The position numbers and the translations under genes were made by a program. Source: Acidobacteriota bacterium (GTDB lineage: Bacteria; Acidobacteriota; Thermoanaerobaculia; Gp7-AA8). From it: DNA of 64,000 nucleotides. Shown piece by piece: positions 50,468 through 58,541 of this stretch (within the stretch, counting starts at the first letter, position 1; every line of letters starts with the position of its first letter). Location: NCBI GenBank assembly GCA_003223645.1, contig QHVT01000006.1, positions 404,967 through 468,966 of the forward strand, in the 5' to 3' direction. The notes under the pieces were generated by a model. That model made no database searches, was not told the origin of the DNA, and saw only the letters and a list, made by a program, of their open reading frames with translations.

Positions 50468-52146
50468 GAAGCGGCTCCTGTGGAGCGGCGGCCGCTTCGG
50501 CCGCCGATTACTCGCGAGATCCCGGCGCCCGGAGCGGGCGCCGCTCCACTGATTCTCTGATGGAACACGAGAATCGCGAGTGCGATCAGCAGCAGGATCC
50601 AAGCGACGTTCTCGAAGCCCGCCGACACGAGTGCTTCGTCGTTCCACTTCCCCCAGTCGCCGCTCGTGTTGTGCGAGAAATCGGTTTCACCGGCCGCGAG
50701 CGCGTTGCAGGCAAACGAATAGTTGCCCACTCGCCAGATGCCGGGCTGCGTGGTAGCGATGACGACAGTGCCGTCGCGCGCGTCGAGCTTGCGGCGCTCG
50801 CCATCCGGCGCGATCACTTCGGCGTCACTCGATTCGAGATTCACGAACGCGTTTGCGCCGAGGATCACGTTGGCGCTGCGCGGGCCGGGAAGTTGCGCGG
50901 CGCGCCACTCGATGATGTTCCACCAGAGCGCGGGCCACGCGGGCGCGTGATGCAGGTTCGAGATCGACGGATCGAAGCGGATGCGCAGGTGATGCTGATC
51001 GATCGTGACGAGCGGCTGATCGCCGGCGAGGATCACCGGCTGTCCTTGCATCGCCCCGCGCGTTGCGCCCCATACCAATCCGTCGAGTGCGAGTCCGGTC
51101 GTGAGCGCGCTCGTGCGATCGATGACGTACGGCCCGACGAAGGCCGCGCCTCCGCGACCCTGTTGCAGCTCGACGCTCCATTCATCGGTGGATGCGCTGT
51201 CGCCGATCGTCAGTTGCGGATGAACCGCGTCGATCGTCACGCGCGAGGTCGCGCGCAACGCGCTTTCGACAATCTTCGGATCGGACATGCGAAGAGTGAC
51301 GCGGATCGGCGGGCGATGATCGGGAAGCAGCGTCACGCGGTTGTCGAACGGCGCAGCGTCGTCGCCGAGGGTCGCCTGGATCGCGCCGCTGTTTGCGGGA
51401 AGCGTGAGCTGCACGCGTTGCCGCGCATGCGGCGGGACTTCGATGCGCGTGTCGCGCACGACGTGCAGCGTCGTCGACTGCGCGGACGAAGAATCGTTTG
51501 CGATCTCCAGCAGGATGCGATCGCCGGCGCGCGTGGCGGAGGCGAAGCCGAGGTTCGGGAGTGGAGCGCCGAAGGCCCGCCAGCGGATGCGGCCAGGATC
51601 GATCGCGCGCTCGGGCGCGTGATCGGTGAGGACGAGCACGAGCGCGTTGCGTCCGGCTGCCGACGCCGCGAGCGCAATCGCCGCATCGAGATCGGACGAC
51701 GGCGAGGTACACGTCCACTGCGCGAAGTCGCGCTCGAATCGCGGCGTCGCGCCGGCGACGATGATGCGCACCGGCGAAAATTGCCGCTTCGCTGATTCGC
51801 TTTTTGCCGAAGCAATCGCTTTCTCGCGCGCGCTCCCCGCCTGCATCGACAGGGAGTCATCGCAGACGATCACCAGCGGACGCGAGTGCGACCACTTCGG
51901 CAGCAGCGGCTGCGCCGCCGCGAACGCGAGCAACAAGACGGCGAGCACTTCGAGCCAGAACGTGAGCGGAAGCTGCAGGCGCTCGCGCGTGCGGCCGCCG
52001 ATGCTCGGCTGGCGGATCGCGTCCCACAGCACGAGGCTCGACACGTCGCGCACGCGATAGCGGCGCTGGAAGAGATAGATCGCGACCAGCGCCGGAACGG
52101 CGAGAAGCGCGAACAGCGCGAAGGGCGACGTCAGGAACGGGACCAT
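50464..52146 (-). CDS. BatA-like membrane protein with VWA-like domain
   Basis: 560 aa. The BatA N-terminal double-helix region is at about 5-25 and 55-75 (FALFALLAVPALVAIYLFQRR; TFWLEVLAVLLLAFAAAQPLL), with the conserved RYRVRDVSSLVLW between. A VWA-like fold starts with VIVCDDSLSMQAG (DxSxS). The long periplasmic part ends in a C-terminal helix near 510-530 (VAWILLLIALAILVFHQ). The final residues about 532-560 are encoded by a family A repeat, so the original stop has probably been displaced. Overlaps DUF58 upstream by 16 bp and the two-VWA gene downstream by 4 bp. Confidence 0.82.
   Translation of the reverse strand: MVPFLTSPFALFALLAVPALVAIYLFQRRYRVRDVSSLVLWDAIRQPSIGGRTRERLQLPLTFWLEVLAVLLLAFAAAQPLLPKWSHSRPLVIVCDDSLSMQAGSAREKAIASAKSESAKRQFSPVRIIVAGATPRFERDFAQWTCTSPSSDLDAAIALAASAAGRNALVLVLTDHAPERAIDPGRIRWRAFGAPLPNLGFASATRAGDRILLEIANDSSSAQSTTLHVVRDTRIEVPPHARQRVQLTLPANSGAIQATLGDDAAPFDNRVTLLPDHRPPIRVTLRMSDPKIVESALRATSRVTIDAVHPQLTIGDSASTDEWSVELQQGRGGAAFVGPYVIDRTSALTTGLALDGLVWGATRGAMQGQPVILAGDQPLVTIDQHHLRIRFDPSISNLHHAPAWPALWWNIIEWRAAQLPGPRSANVILGANAFVNLESSDAEVIAPDGERRKLDARDGTVVIATTQPGIWRVGNYSFACNALAAGETDFSHNTSGDWGKWNDEALVSAGFENVAWILLLIALAILVFHQRISGAAPAPGAGISRVIGGRSGRRSTGAAS
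50480..50549. repeat. Family A element forming the C-terminus of the BatA-like protein
   Basis: Full copy (GTGGAGCGGCGGCCGC ... GGAGCGGGCGCCGCTCCAC). Read on the minus strand in a different frame from the 47812 copy: SGAAPAPGAGISRVIGGRSG and RRSTG, followed only by AAS and the stop. Confidence 0.9.
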
Positions 52147-53015
52147 GCGGGCCGAAGGATCTCCGCCGCCGCGAGATCGTCGAACAGGAGCTTCCCTTCG
52201 ACGTCTTCGGCGATGCAACGCGTCACCACCGCGCGCGCGTAGCGCGCCGCTTCATCCCACAACTCCCGCAGCCGCGACAACGCGTCGCGGTACTGCGCCG
52301 CGGCCGCGGCGTCGAAGAAAATCTCGCGCCACTCGTTGCTCTCGACGTCGAGCACGCGCCATCCGCCGCGCAGATCGGGATTCGCGTCCTCCGACGCGAG
52401 CACCTGGATGATCACCGTCGCCGTCGCGTCCTGCGCAAGCGCCGCCGCCACCGCCTGCGGCTCGCCGGGCCACAACAGATCGCTGATGAAGAAGCGCATG
52501 CTCAGCGGCCGCAGCGAGCGCGCGCCGGACGCGATCGCGCCCGCCGGCGTGCCCGCGTAGTCGAACGCGATCGGCTCCCACGACGACGGCCGCGCGCTTC
52601 CGCCAGCGATGCGATGCAAGCGCTCGCGCACGATCGACAGCGCGTACGGAAAGCCAGAGTTGATCGCCGCGGCGGCGAGCATCGCCGCGATCGCGAGCGT
52701 CGCTTCCGACTTGCGCGTGCCGGCGAGCGCCATCGATCGCGATCCGTCGACGACGATCTCGACGAACGGGCTGATCTCTTCGTGAAACTGCTTGACCGTC
52801 AGGCGGTCGCTGCGCGCGAACACGCTCCAGTCGAGATGGCGCAGATCGTCGCCCGGCTCGTAGTCGCGATGATCGCGAAATTCGAGCGAGCCTCCGGCGC
52901 GGCGGCTGATGCGCGCGCCGCCCGCGCCGGACGCGATCGCGCGCGGCGGCACGAGCACGTGCAGCGAGCCGACGCGCTCCCCTTCCGCGATCGCCGCGCG
53001 CTCGCTGCCGGTCAT
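52131..53015 (-). CDS. DUF58 protein (MoxR-associated)
   Basis: 294 aa. The DUF58 signature SLEFRDHRDYEPGDDLRHLDW is at about 56-76, followed by the VWA-like segment FVEIVVDGSRSMAL (DxSxS). DUF58 proteins are partners of MoxR ATPases and are thought to help VWA proteins mature. No transmembrane helices are visible, so it is probably cytoplasmic. Coupled by 4 bp to the permease gene upstream and by 16 bp to BatA downstream. Confidence 0.9.
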   Translation of the reverse strand: MTGSERAAIAEGERVGSLHVLVPPRAIASGAGGARISRRAGGSLEFRDHRDYEPGDDLRHLDWSVFARSDRLTVKQFHEEISPFVEIVVDGSRSMALAGTRKSEATLAIAAMLAAAAINSGFPYALSIVRERLHRIAGGSARPSSWEPIAFDYAGTPAGAIASGARSLRPLSMRFFISDLLWPGEPQAVAAALAQDATATVIIQVLASEDANPDLRGGWRVLDVESNEWREIFFDAAAAAQYRDALSRLRELWDEAARYARAVVTRCIAEDVEGKLLFDDLAAAEILRPAWSRS

Positions 53016-54538
53016 TCCGGTCTCGCTTCCCCGAGGCGCAGCGGCGAGGCCCAATCGATCGGCGCGGCGGTTTTCACGTCGAAGCGCCGGAAGCGCGCGG
53101 CCTGCTGCATGAACGATCGCGCGTTGAACGCGAACGCGAGCGCGGCCCAGATCAGGAGGAACAGCGTGCGGAAGTCGCGCAGCTCGCCGGTTCGCGACGC
53201 CATCGGGAACGGATTCGCGAACGTCGCGAGCTGCATCAGCTCACCGAGCTGCTTCGACTGCGCGTCGATGACCAGCGCGATGAGGCCCGGGATCAACGCG
53301 AGCAAAACGAAAAGGGAGAGCGCGATCGCCCACGTCACGCGCGGCGGAATGCGCGACAGCAACTTGCGGCGAATGAGCGTCGCGGTGAGCGTGTATGCGA
53401 GAACGCAGAGCGCGGCGTCGACGAGGGCGCGCGTGATGTCGATGCTGAAGCGCCCGGCGCCCGCGACCAGCACTTCGATGAAGTTGTACGACACGATGGT
53501 TGCGGCGTAGAAGAGAATCGACCAGAGGACGCCGCCGGCGTTGCCGCTGTAAAAGAGAAACGCGAGCACGCGCCGCAGCGGGTTGTTCGGAATCGTACGC
53601 GCGACGCGCGGCGCCCACGACTCCCGCTCTCCGCTCGCCGAGAGCAGCACCAGCGAGATCAGCGTGATGAAGTAGACGGCCCAAAGGCGCAGGAGCTCGT
53701 CGCGCGCCATCGCCAGCGTCGCCAGCGCGGCGGCGCCGAGCGAGATCGCCCACATCACCGCGAGCATCACGCGAATCGCCAGCGCGCGGTTCGCCACCGC
53801 CGGCGTGATGAGCGCAATCGTGACGACGATGAGGATCGCGTCGATCACCAGCATCGTGGCGAGGAACGCGCCGACTCCGGCCAGGAATTGTCCGTAGAGG
53901 ACGGTGGCGCCGAAGCCGGAGCGCAACAGCTGCGATTCGAACGCGAAGACCATCGGAAACGTCGCGAACGTGCCGAGAAAGAATGCCACGGCGACCAGGA
54001 CCTTGAACGGCTTCGACGCGGGGAGCGCGCCGAGGAAGAGCGCCAGCACGGAGTGGCTGATGACGACCACGAAGGCGACGGCGAGAAGGACGAGAATCGA
54101 GAAGAGATCGATGCCGCGCAGGACGTAGGAGAACACGAGGAACGGCAGCGACGCGCTGAAGATCAGCACGACCAGCAGCACGACGGTGATCAGTTTGCCG
54201 AACACGATCGTGCGCGGGCGGATGGTGGTGATGAACAGGAGATCGGTGTGCGTGTCCCCGCGCTCGGCGGCCATGCGGATGCCGGTGTACGCGGGGATGA
54301 GAAAAATGCAGATGGTGAAGAGGACGCTGTAGAGCGCCATGAACACGATCGCGCCGGGCGCGGGCGCGAAGCCCGCGGCGACGGTGGTGCGAAGCGACGT
54401 CGTGATCATCAGCAGCGCGATCGCCAGGAGCTGGCCGATGAGCGAGAGAATCACGGCGACGGCGACGAAACGTCCGCGCACGGCCTGGCGCAATTCTTTG
54501 ACGGCGATCGGATTCAGCCAGTCGTCGATGCGGTTCAT
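53012..54538 (-). CDS. ABC-type transporter permease
   Basis: 508-aa membrane protein with about 12 helices. It begins MNRIDDWLNPIAVKELRQAVRGR, the NPI..KELRQ motif of ABC-2-like exporter permeases, followed by an early periplasmic loop and RGDTHTDLLFITTIRPRTIVFGKL. The Shine-Dalgarno GGGAGG precedes the ATG. It pairs with the ATPase gene upstream, from which a 172-bp repeat separates it. Role in the MoxR/VWA complex inferred: an ABC module accompanying surface-protein or motility machinery, comparable with Gld-type exporters. Confidence 0.85.
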   Translation of the reverse strand: MNRIDDWLNPIAVKELRQAVRGRFVAVAVILSLIGQLLAIALLMITTSLRTTVAAGFAPAPGAIVFMALYSVLFTICIFLIPAYTGIRMAAERGDTHTDLLFITTIRPRTIVFGKLITVVLLVVLIFSASLPFLVFSYVLRGIDLFSILVLLAVAFVVVISHSVLALFLGALPASKPFKVLVAVAFFLGTFATFPMVFAFESQLLRSGFGATVLYGQFLAGVGAFLATMLVIDAILIVVTIALITPAVANRALAIRVMLAVMWAISLGAAALATLAMARDELLRLWAVYFITLISLVLLSASGERESWAPRVARTIPNNPLRRVLAFLFYSGNAGGVLWSILFYAATIVSYNFIEVLVAGAGRFSIDITRALVDAALCVLAYTLTATLIRRKLLSRIPPRVTWAIALSLFVLLALIPGLIALVIDAQSKQLGELMQLATFANPFPMASRTGELRDFRTLFLLIWAALAFAFNARSFMQQAARFRRFDVKTAAPIDWASPLRLGEARPE

Positions 54539-54549
54539 GAACCACCTCC

Positions 54550-54712
54550 CGTGCCCGCTTGCGCGGTCGCGCGGTTGCGCGGTTGCGCAGAGAGACGCGG
54601 TTGCGCGGTTGCTCGGTCGCGCGGTTGCTCGGCGCGAGAAACGCACGCGCTTTTGCCGCGCAACCGCGAGACCGCGTAACTGCGCAACCGCGAAAGACCG
54701 TAACCGCGCTTC
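54550..54712. repeat. Family D: inverted pair of octamer microsatellites (TTGCGCGG)n ... (CCGCGCAA)n
   Basis: About ten 8-bp units (TTGCGCGG, TCGCGCGG, TTGCTCGG) at 54561-54632 are followed after about 25 bp by complementary units (GCGCAACC, GCGAGACC, GCGTAACT, GCGCAACC) to 54712. It separates the ABC ATPase and permease cistrons, a place where an mRNA hairpin could change the ratio of the two subunits. Confidence 0.9.
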
Positions 54713-55640
54713 ACTGCACGCCTCCCGTGGTGATGTCCATGAACACCTGCTCGAGATCGACGCCTCGCTGATGGAACTCGGCGATGCGGAATCCGCGTCG
54801 CACAAGCTCGGTCAGCAAGTCGCTCGCGCCTTCTTCCGTTCCCGCGAACTCGACTTGCACCGCGTCATCGTCCGGCTGCGCCTCCACGACTCCGGGCAGT
54901 TCCAGCACTGCGCGCTGCAATTCCTCGGTGCGGCCGATCGAGCGAATGATCAGCGTCCGCTTCTCGCGATTGATCGAGAGCACTTCGCCGAGCGTGCCCG
55001 CGCGCAGGATTCGTCCGCGCTCGATGATCACGGTGCCGGTGCAGATCTCGGCGAGCTCGGTGAGGATGTGCGAGCTCATGAGAATCGCTTTCCCCTGTGT
55101 CGCGAAGACGCGAATCAGCTCGCGCAGCTCGATGCGCGCGCGCGGATCGAGTCCTGCCGCCGGCTCGTCGAGGATCAGCACTTTCGGATCGTGCAGGAGC
55201 GCGCGCGCGAGGCAGACGCGCTGGTTCATTCCCTTCGACAGCGCCTTGAGCAGTTTGTGGCGGATGCCGGTGAGGTTCGTGAATTCTTCGACGCTCTCGA
55301 TCACCTGTTTCCGCTGCGCGCCGTTCAGTCGATACGCGCGCGCGAAGAAGTCGAGATACTCGTGCACGGTGATGTCGGAGTGCGTCGGCAGCGCGTCGGG
55401 GACGAATCCGATCGAGCGGCGGGCGTGCTCCGGCTCCTGCACGATCGAGACGCCGTCGAGCAGCGCGTCGCCGTCGCTCGGCTCGTCGAGCGTCGCCAGG
55501 ATGCGCATCGTCGTCGTCTTCCCCGCGCCGTTCGGTCCGACGAATCCCATCACCTCGCCGGGACCGAACGAGAACGACACGCCGTCCAGCGCGGTCGTGC
55601 GGCCGAAGTCTTTTCGCAGACCGCGGACTTCAACTCGCAT
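54711..55640 (-). CDS. ABC transporter ATP-binding protein
   Basis: 309-aa nucleotide-binding subunit. Walker A GPNGAGKTT (35-43), signature LSKGMNQR (133-140), Walker B VLILDEP (153-159), H-loop SSHIL. The C-terminal DUF4162-like region (about 220-305) is typical of ABC-2 exporters. GGAG sits 6 nt before the ATG, which also overlaps the upstream gene by 11 bp. It energises the permease encoded downstream. Confidence 0.93.
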   Translation of the reverse strand: MRVEVRGLRKDFGRTTALDGVSFSFGPGEVMGFVGPNGAGKTTTMRILATLDEPSDGDALLDGVSIVQEPEHARRSIGFVPDALPTHSDITVHEYLDFFARAYRLNGAQRKQVIESVEEFTNLTGIRHKLLKALSKGMNQRVCLARALLHDPKVLILDEPAAGLDPRARIELRELIRVFATQGKAILMSSHILTELAEICTGTVIIERGRILRAGTLGEVLSINREKRTLIIRSIGRTEELQRAVLELPGVVEAQPDDDAVQVEFAGTEEGASDLLTELVRRGFRIAEFHQRGVDLEQVFMDITTGGVQ

Positions 55641-57303
55641 GCGCGCTCCGTCCGATCACGACGGTGTCGGAAGTTGATTTCGTCGCGTTCTCGAGCGCCG
55701 GCTCGACAAACGGCGAGCGCTTGATCACCGCGATGTACGTCCCCGGCGTCAGGTAGTCCCACACTTCGTTCTTCACGCGTCCGGCCAGCGAATGCCACGT
55801 CGCCGACGAGCCGTACAACGCTGATGGATCTTTGGTGTCCACGACGGCGCTCTTCCCCATCGGCTTCAGCACGACCTCTTTCCCCGCGGGAATATGCTCA
55901 GCGCGATAGATTGCACCGTTCTCCAATTCGACGTGCAATTCCTCAATCGGCACGCCGAGTCCGTTCAGCGCGAACACTTTCCCTCCATCCACGCGGATCG
56001 GCATGCGCTCGCGCCGCGCTTCGACCTTGCGCAGCGCGAAGTGGCTCGGCACGCGGCTGGCGATCCAGCCGGACATGAATCGCTGTCCGTCCGTCCAATC
56101 CGTCGCCGCGTCTTTCGCAAAAAAGAACGGACGCACTTCGCTCGTGGAGTCGAAGCGCACCTTTCCGTTCGGCGCGAACGTCGAGTAGATGCCGGTCCAG
56201 CCGATCGTCGTCGCCTCGCCGCGCCCTTCGTCGAGCAGCGTGAGCGCCGTCGTCTTCTGCACGCGCACCCACCCTTCGCTGAAGATCAGCGCGGTGACGA
56301 CGATCGCCGCCGTTCCGATCGCGAGCAGCGGCAGCGTTAGAAAAATCCAGATGCGGCGGTCTTTTTTCGCCAGCGCGAACAGGCTCACCGGACCGCCGGT
56401 GATGGCGAAGACGATGAGCAGGGAGAACATCGCGCCGATCGGAACGTTGTTGCTGTCGAGGATCGGCATCGACGCGTTGAGCTGATCGGTTGCCTGCGTC
56501 CCCTGCGGCGCCCGTTGCCACTGCGCGCGCAATTGCTTCGCCTGCTCCTCGTTCAACAACGGCTCATTGCCTGTGAAGACGACTGTGCCGAAGCCATAGT
56601 GGCCTGCCGCAAACTCCGTGATCTCGTTCGCGGGACGGAGCGACGGATAGCTGTCCGGCCGTCCGAGAAAAATGAGCGTGCCGCCGGCGGAGACCCATTG
56701 CAGAAGCGCCGCGCGCACCGGCGGCGGAGTCTCCGACCAGTCGCGCGGCGTGAGAATCGCGCCGTCGAAGCGGCCGTATTGAATCCACTGATCGCTCCAG
56801 CCACTCGGCGGAATGTCGGCGCGGACCGGCAGGCCGCTCGTGTAATCGGGAAAGAGAAACGTGACGAGGGTCTGCGGCACTTCGCGGCCGATGAGCACGT
56901 AGCCGCCGCCGCGATTCCAGTCGCCGACGTTGGGCCTCGTGACGGTGAGATGCTGTCGCTGGTCGCGGCCGTCGATCGTCACGATCGCGTCGCCCGACCC
57001 GATCGCGTTCGCGGCGACGAAGTCGGGAAGGCTCAGCGACTCGCTCGACCGCGGAGCGATCGTGAATTCGCGCGACGTGTGCGTGGAACCGGACGACATC
57101 ATGAAGACCATCGACTTGATGTCGATGCGCACGGTGTGCTGCTGCGCCGAATCGTTGCGGATCAGAAAGCGAGACTCGCAATACGCGCCGTTGCGCGGCG
57201 GACCGAGCGACGGCAGCTGCTCGATCGCGATCGGTCCGTACTCTTCGGCGGACGCGATCGTCGCGAGCGCGAAGAGGATTGCGATCACGCACGCGCCCCT
57301 CAC
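55630..57303 (-). CDS. Exported membrane protein of the MoxR operon, unknown function
   Basis: About 557 aa if started at GTG 57303, giving the signal peptide MRGACVIAILFALATIASA. GTG 57288 (GAGGGG 7 nt upstream) and ATG 57423 are alternatives, the last translating a whole family J repeat. The mature part has two Ig-like beta domains, a ThuA/amidotransferase-like segment (TPRDWSETPPPVRAALLQW, GGTLIFLGRPDSYPS), two transmembrane helices (about 310-365) and a C-terminal beta domain. I do not recognise a named family. Similar proteins accompany MoxR/ABC/DUF58 sets. It overlaps the ABC ATPase gene by 11 bp. Confidence 0.7.
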   Translation of the reverse strand: MRGACVIAILFALATIASAEEYGPIAIEQLPSLGPPRNGAYCESRFLIRNDSAQQHTVRIDIKSMVFMMSSGSTHTSREFTIAPRSSESLSLPDFVAANAIGSGDAIVTIDGRDQRQHLTVTRPNVGDWNRGGGYVLIGREVPQTLVTFLFPDYTSGLPVRADIPPSGWSDQWIQYGRFDGAILTPRDWSETPPPVRAALLQWVSAGGTLIFLGRPDSYPSLRPANEITEFAAGHYGFGTVVFTGNEPLLNEEQAKQLRAQWQRAPQGTQATDQLNASMPILDSNNVPIGAMFSLLIVFAITGGPVSLFALAKKDRRIWIFLTLPLLAIGTAAIVVTALIFSEGWVRVQKTTALTLLDEGRGEATTIGWTGIYSTFAPNGKVRFDSTSEVRPFFFAKDAATDWTDGQRFMSGWIASRVPSHFALRKVEARRERMPIRVDGGKVFALNGLGVPIEELHVELENGAIYRAEHIPAGKEVVLKPMGKSAVVDTKDPSALYGSSATWHSLAGRVKNEVWDYLTPGTYIAVIKRSPFVEPALENATKSTSDTVVIGRSAHAS

Positions 57304-57411
57304 CCGGCGCTTCGCGCCACCCTCTCCCCGCAAGCGGGGCGAGGGGCCACCACCCTGTTGCCCTTCTCCCCGCTTGCGGGGAGAAGGTGGCCGAAGGCCG
57401 GATGAGGGGCG
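57296..57411. repeat. Family J: compound hairpin element at the moxR / membrane-protein junction
   Basis: CCCCTCACCCGGCGCTTCGC... with inner hairpins (CCCCGCAAGCGGGG, twice) and complementary outer ends (CCCCTCA...CCGG / CCGG...TGAGGGG). It is of a type seen dispersed in many GC-rich genomes. It covers the likely start of the downstream gene: GTG 57303 and the GAGGGG that could serve GTG 57288 are both repeat bases. Confidence 0.88.
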
Positions 57412-57415
57412 CGCG

Positions 57416-58450
57416 TTACGCATTCGCACTCCCTCGCACCACGACGTCGTCCGGCAGTCGCATCTCGGTCTCGTCGATCTTCGACAGCAGCTCATCGATG
57501 ATCTGGTCCGCTTTGACTCCGTCGAGCCGCGCTCGATAGCTGAGGATCAGTCGATGATTGAGGATGGCGTGTGCGACGCGCTTCACGTCGTCGAAGCCGA
57601 CGGTCGGCCGTCCGTTGAGCAACGCGAGCGCGCGCGCCGACTCGGCCAAGCCGATCGCGGCGCGCGGCGACGCGCCGAGGCTCACGTACTTCGCGATCAT
57701 CTCGACCGCGCTGCCGTGCGTGGCGGCCACGAGGCGCGCGATGTAGCGCGACACCGCGCGCGGCAAAAACACGCGATCGACCGAAGCGAACAATTCGTCG
57801 AGCTCCGACGGCGTGACGGTCATGCGCGGCGCAGGCGGCTCGCCGCGGCGACGCGTCGAGATGATTTCGTCGAGCACGTCGGCATCGAGTCCGAGCACCT
57901 GCAGTTTGAACAGAAACCGGTCGATCTGCGCCTCGGGGAGCGGGTACGTTCCCTCGAATTCAATCGGATTCTGCGATGCCATCACGAAGAACGGCGACGG
58001 CAGCGGACGCGTGACGCCGAACATGGTGACGGCGTGCTCCTGCATCGCCTCGAGCAGCGCGGACTGCGTTTTCGGCGACGCGCGATTGATCTCGTCGGCG
58101 AGCAGGATGTTCGTGAAGACGGGGCCGGGCTGAAATTGCAGCTGCCGTTGTCCGCCCGCGGTTTCCTGCAGGATGTTCGTGCCGAGGATGTCGCCCGGCA
58201 TGAGATCGGGCGTGAACTGCACGCGCTTGAGCTGCAATCCGAGAATGTCCCCGAGCCCTTTCGCGAGCGCGGTCTTGCCGAGGCCCGGAACGCCTTCGAG
58301 CAGGATGTGGCCGCGCGTGAGAATGCCGATGACGACCATGCGATGGAGATCGGTGCGGCCGAGAAGAATGCGATCGAGCTCGTCGAGGATGGCGTTGGCG
58401 CGCTCCGCGTGCACGCGAAGCTCGGCGGGCTGCATCAGTACGTCGCTCAT
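57416..58450 (-). CDS. MoxR-family AAA+ ATPase
   Basis: 344 aa. Walker A GVPGLGKTA (53-61), Walker B NILLADEINRA (Asp119, Glu120), sensor-1 region VMASQNPIEFEGTYPLPEAQ, Arg finger DRF. MoxR ATPases act as chaperones that activate VWA-containing partners, here encoded downstream in the same operon (BatA-like and two-VWA proteins) with DUF58 as adaptor. Full length and all motifs are intact. The start is preceded by a family D repeat and lacks a Shine-Dalgarno. Confidence 0.95.
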   Translation of the reverse strand: MSDVLMQPAELRVHAERANAILDELDRILLGRTDLHRMVVIGILTRGHILLEGVPGLGKTALAKGLGDILGLQLKRVQFTPDLMPGDILGTNILQETAGGQRQLQFQPGPVFTNILLADEINRASPKTQSALLEAMQEHAVTMFGVTRPLPSPFFVMASQNPIEFEGTYPLPEAQIDRFLFKLQVLGLDADVLDEIISTRRRGEPPAPRMTVTPSELDELFASVDRVFLPRAVSRYIARLVAATHGSAVEMIAKYVSLGASPRAAIGLAESARALALLNGRPTVGFDDVKRVAHAILNHRLILSYRARLDGVKADQIIDELLSKIDETEMRLPDDVVVRGSANA

Positions 58451-58454
58451 GGTT

Positions 58455-58540
58455 TTTGTGGTTGCGCAGTTACGCGGTCCCTCAGGCTCGCGGCAAAACC
58501 GCCGAGCAACCGCGAGACCGCGCGACTGCGCAACCGTCCT
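58455..58540. repeat. Family D octamer repeat upstream of moxR
   Basis: Short version of the octamer inverted pair: GTTGCGCAGTTACGCGG, then after about 30 bp GCAACCGCGAGACCGCGCGAC and TGCGCAACC-type units. Intercistronic between the DUF4175-like gene and moxR. Confidence 0.85.
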
Positions 58541-58541
58541 T

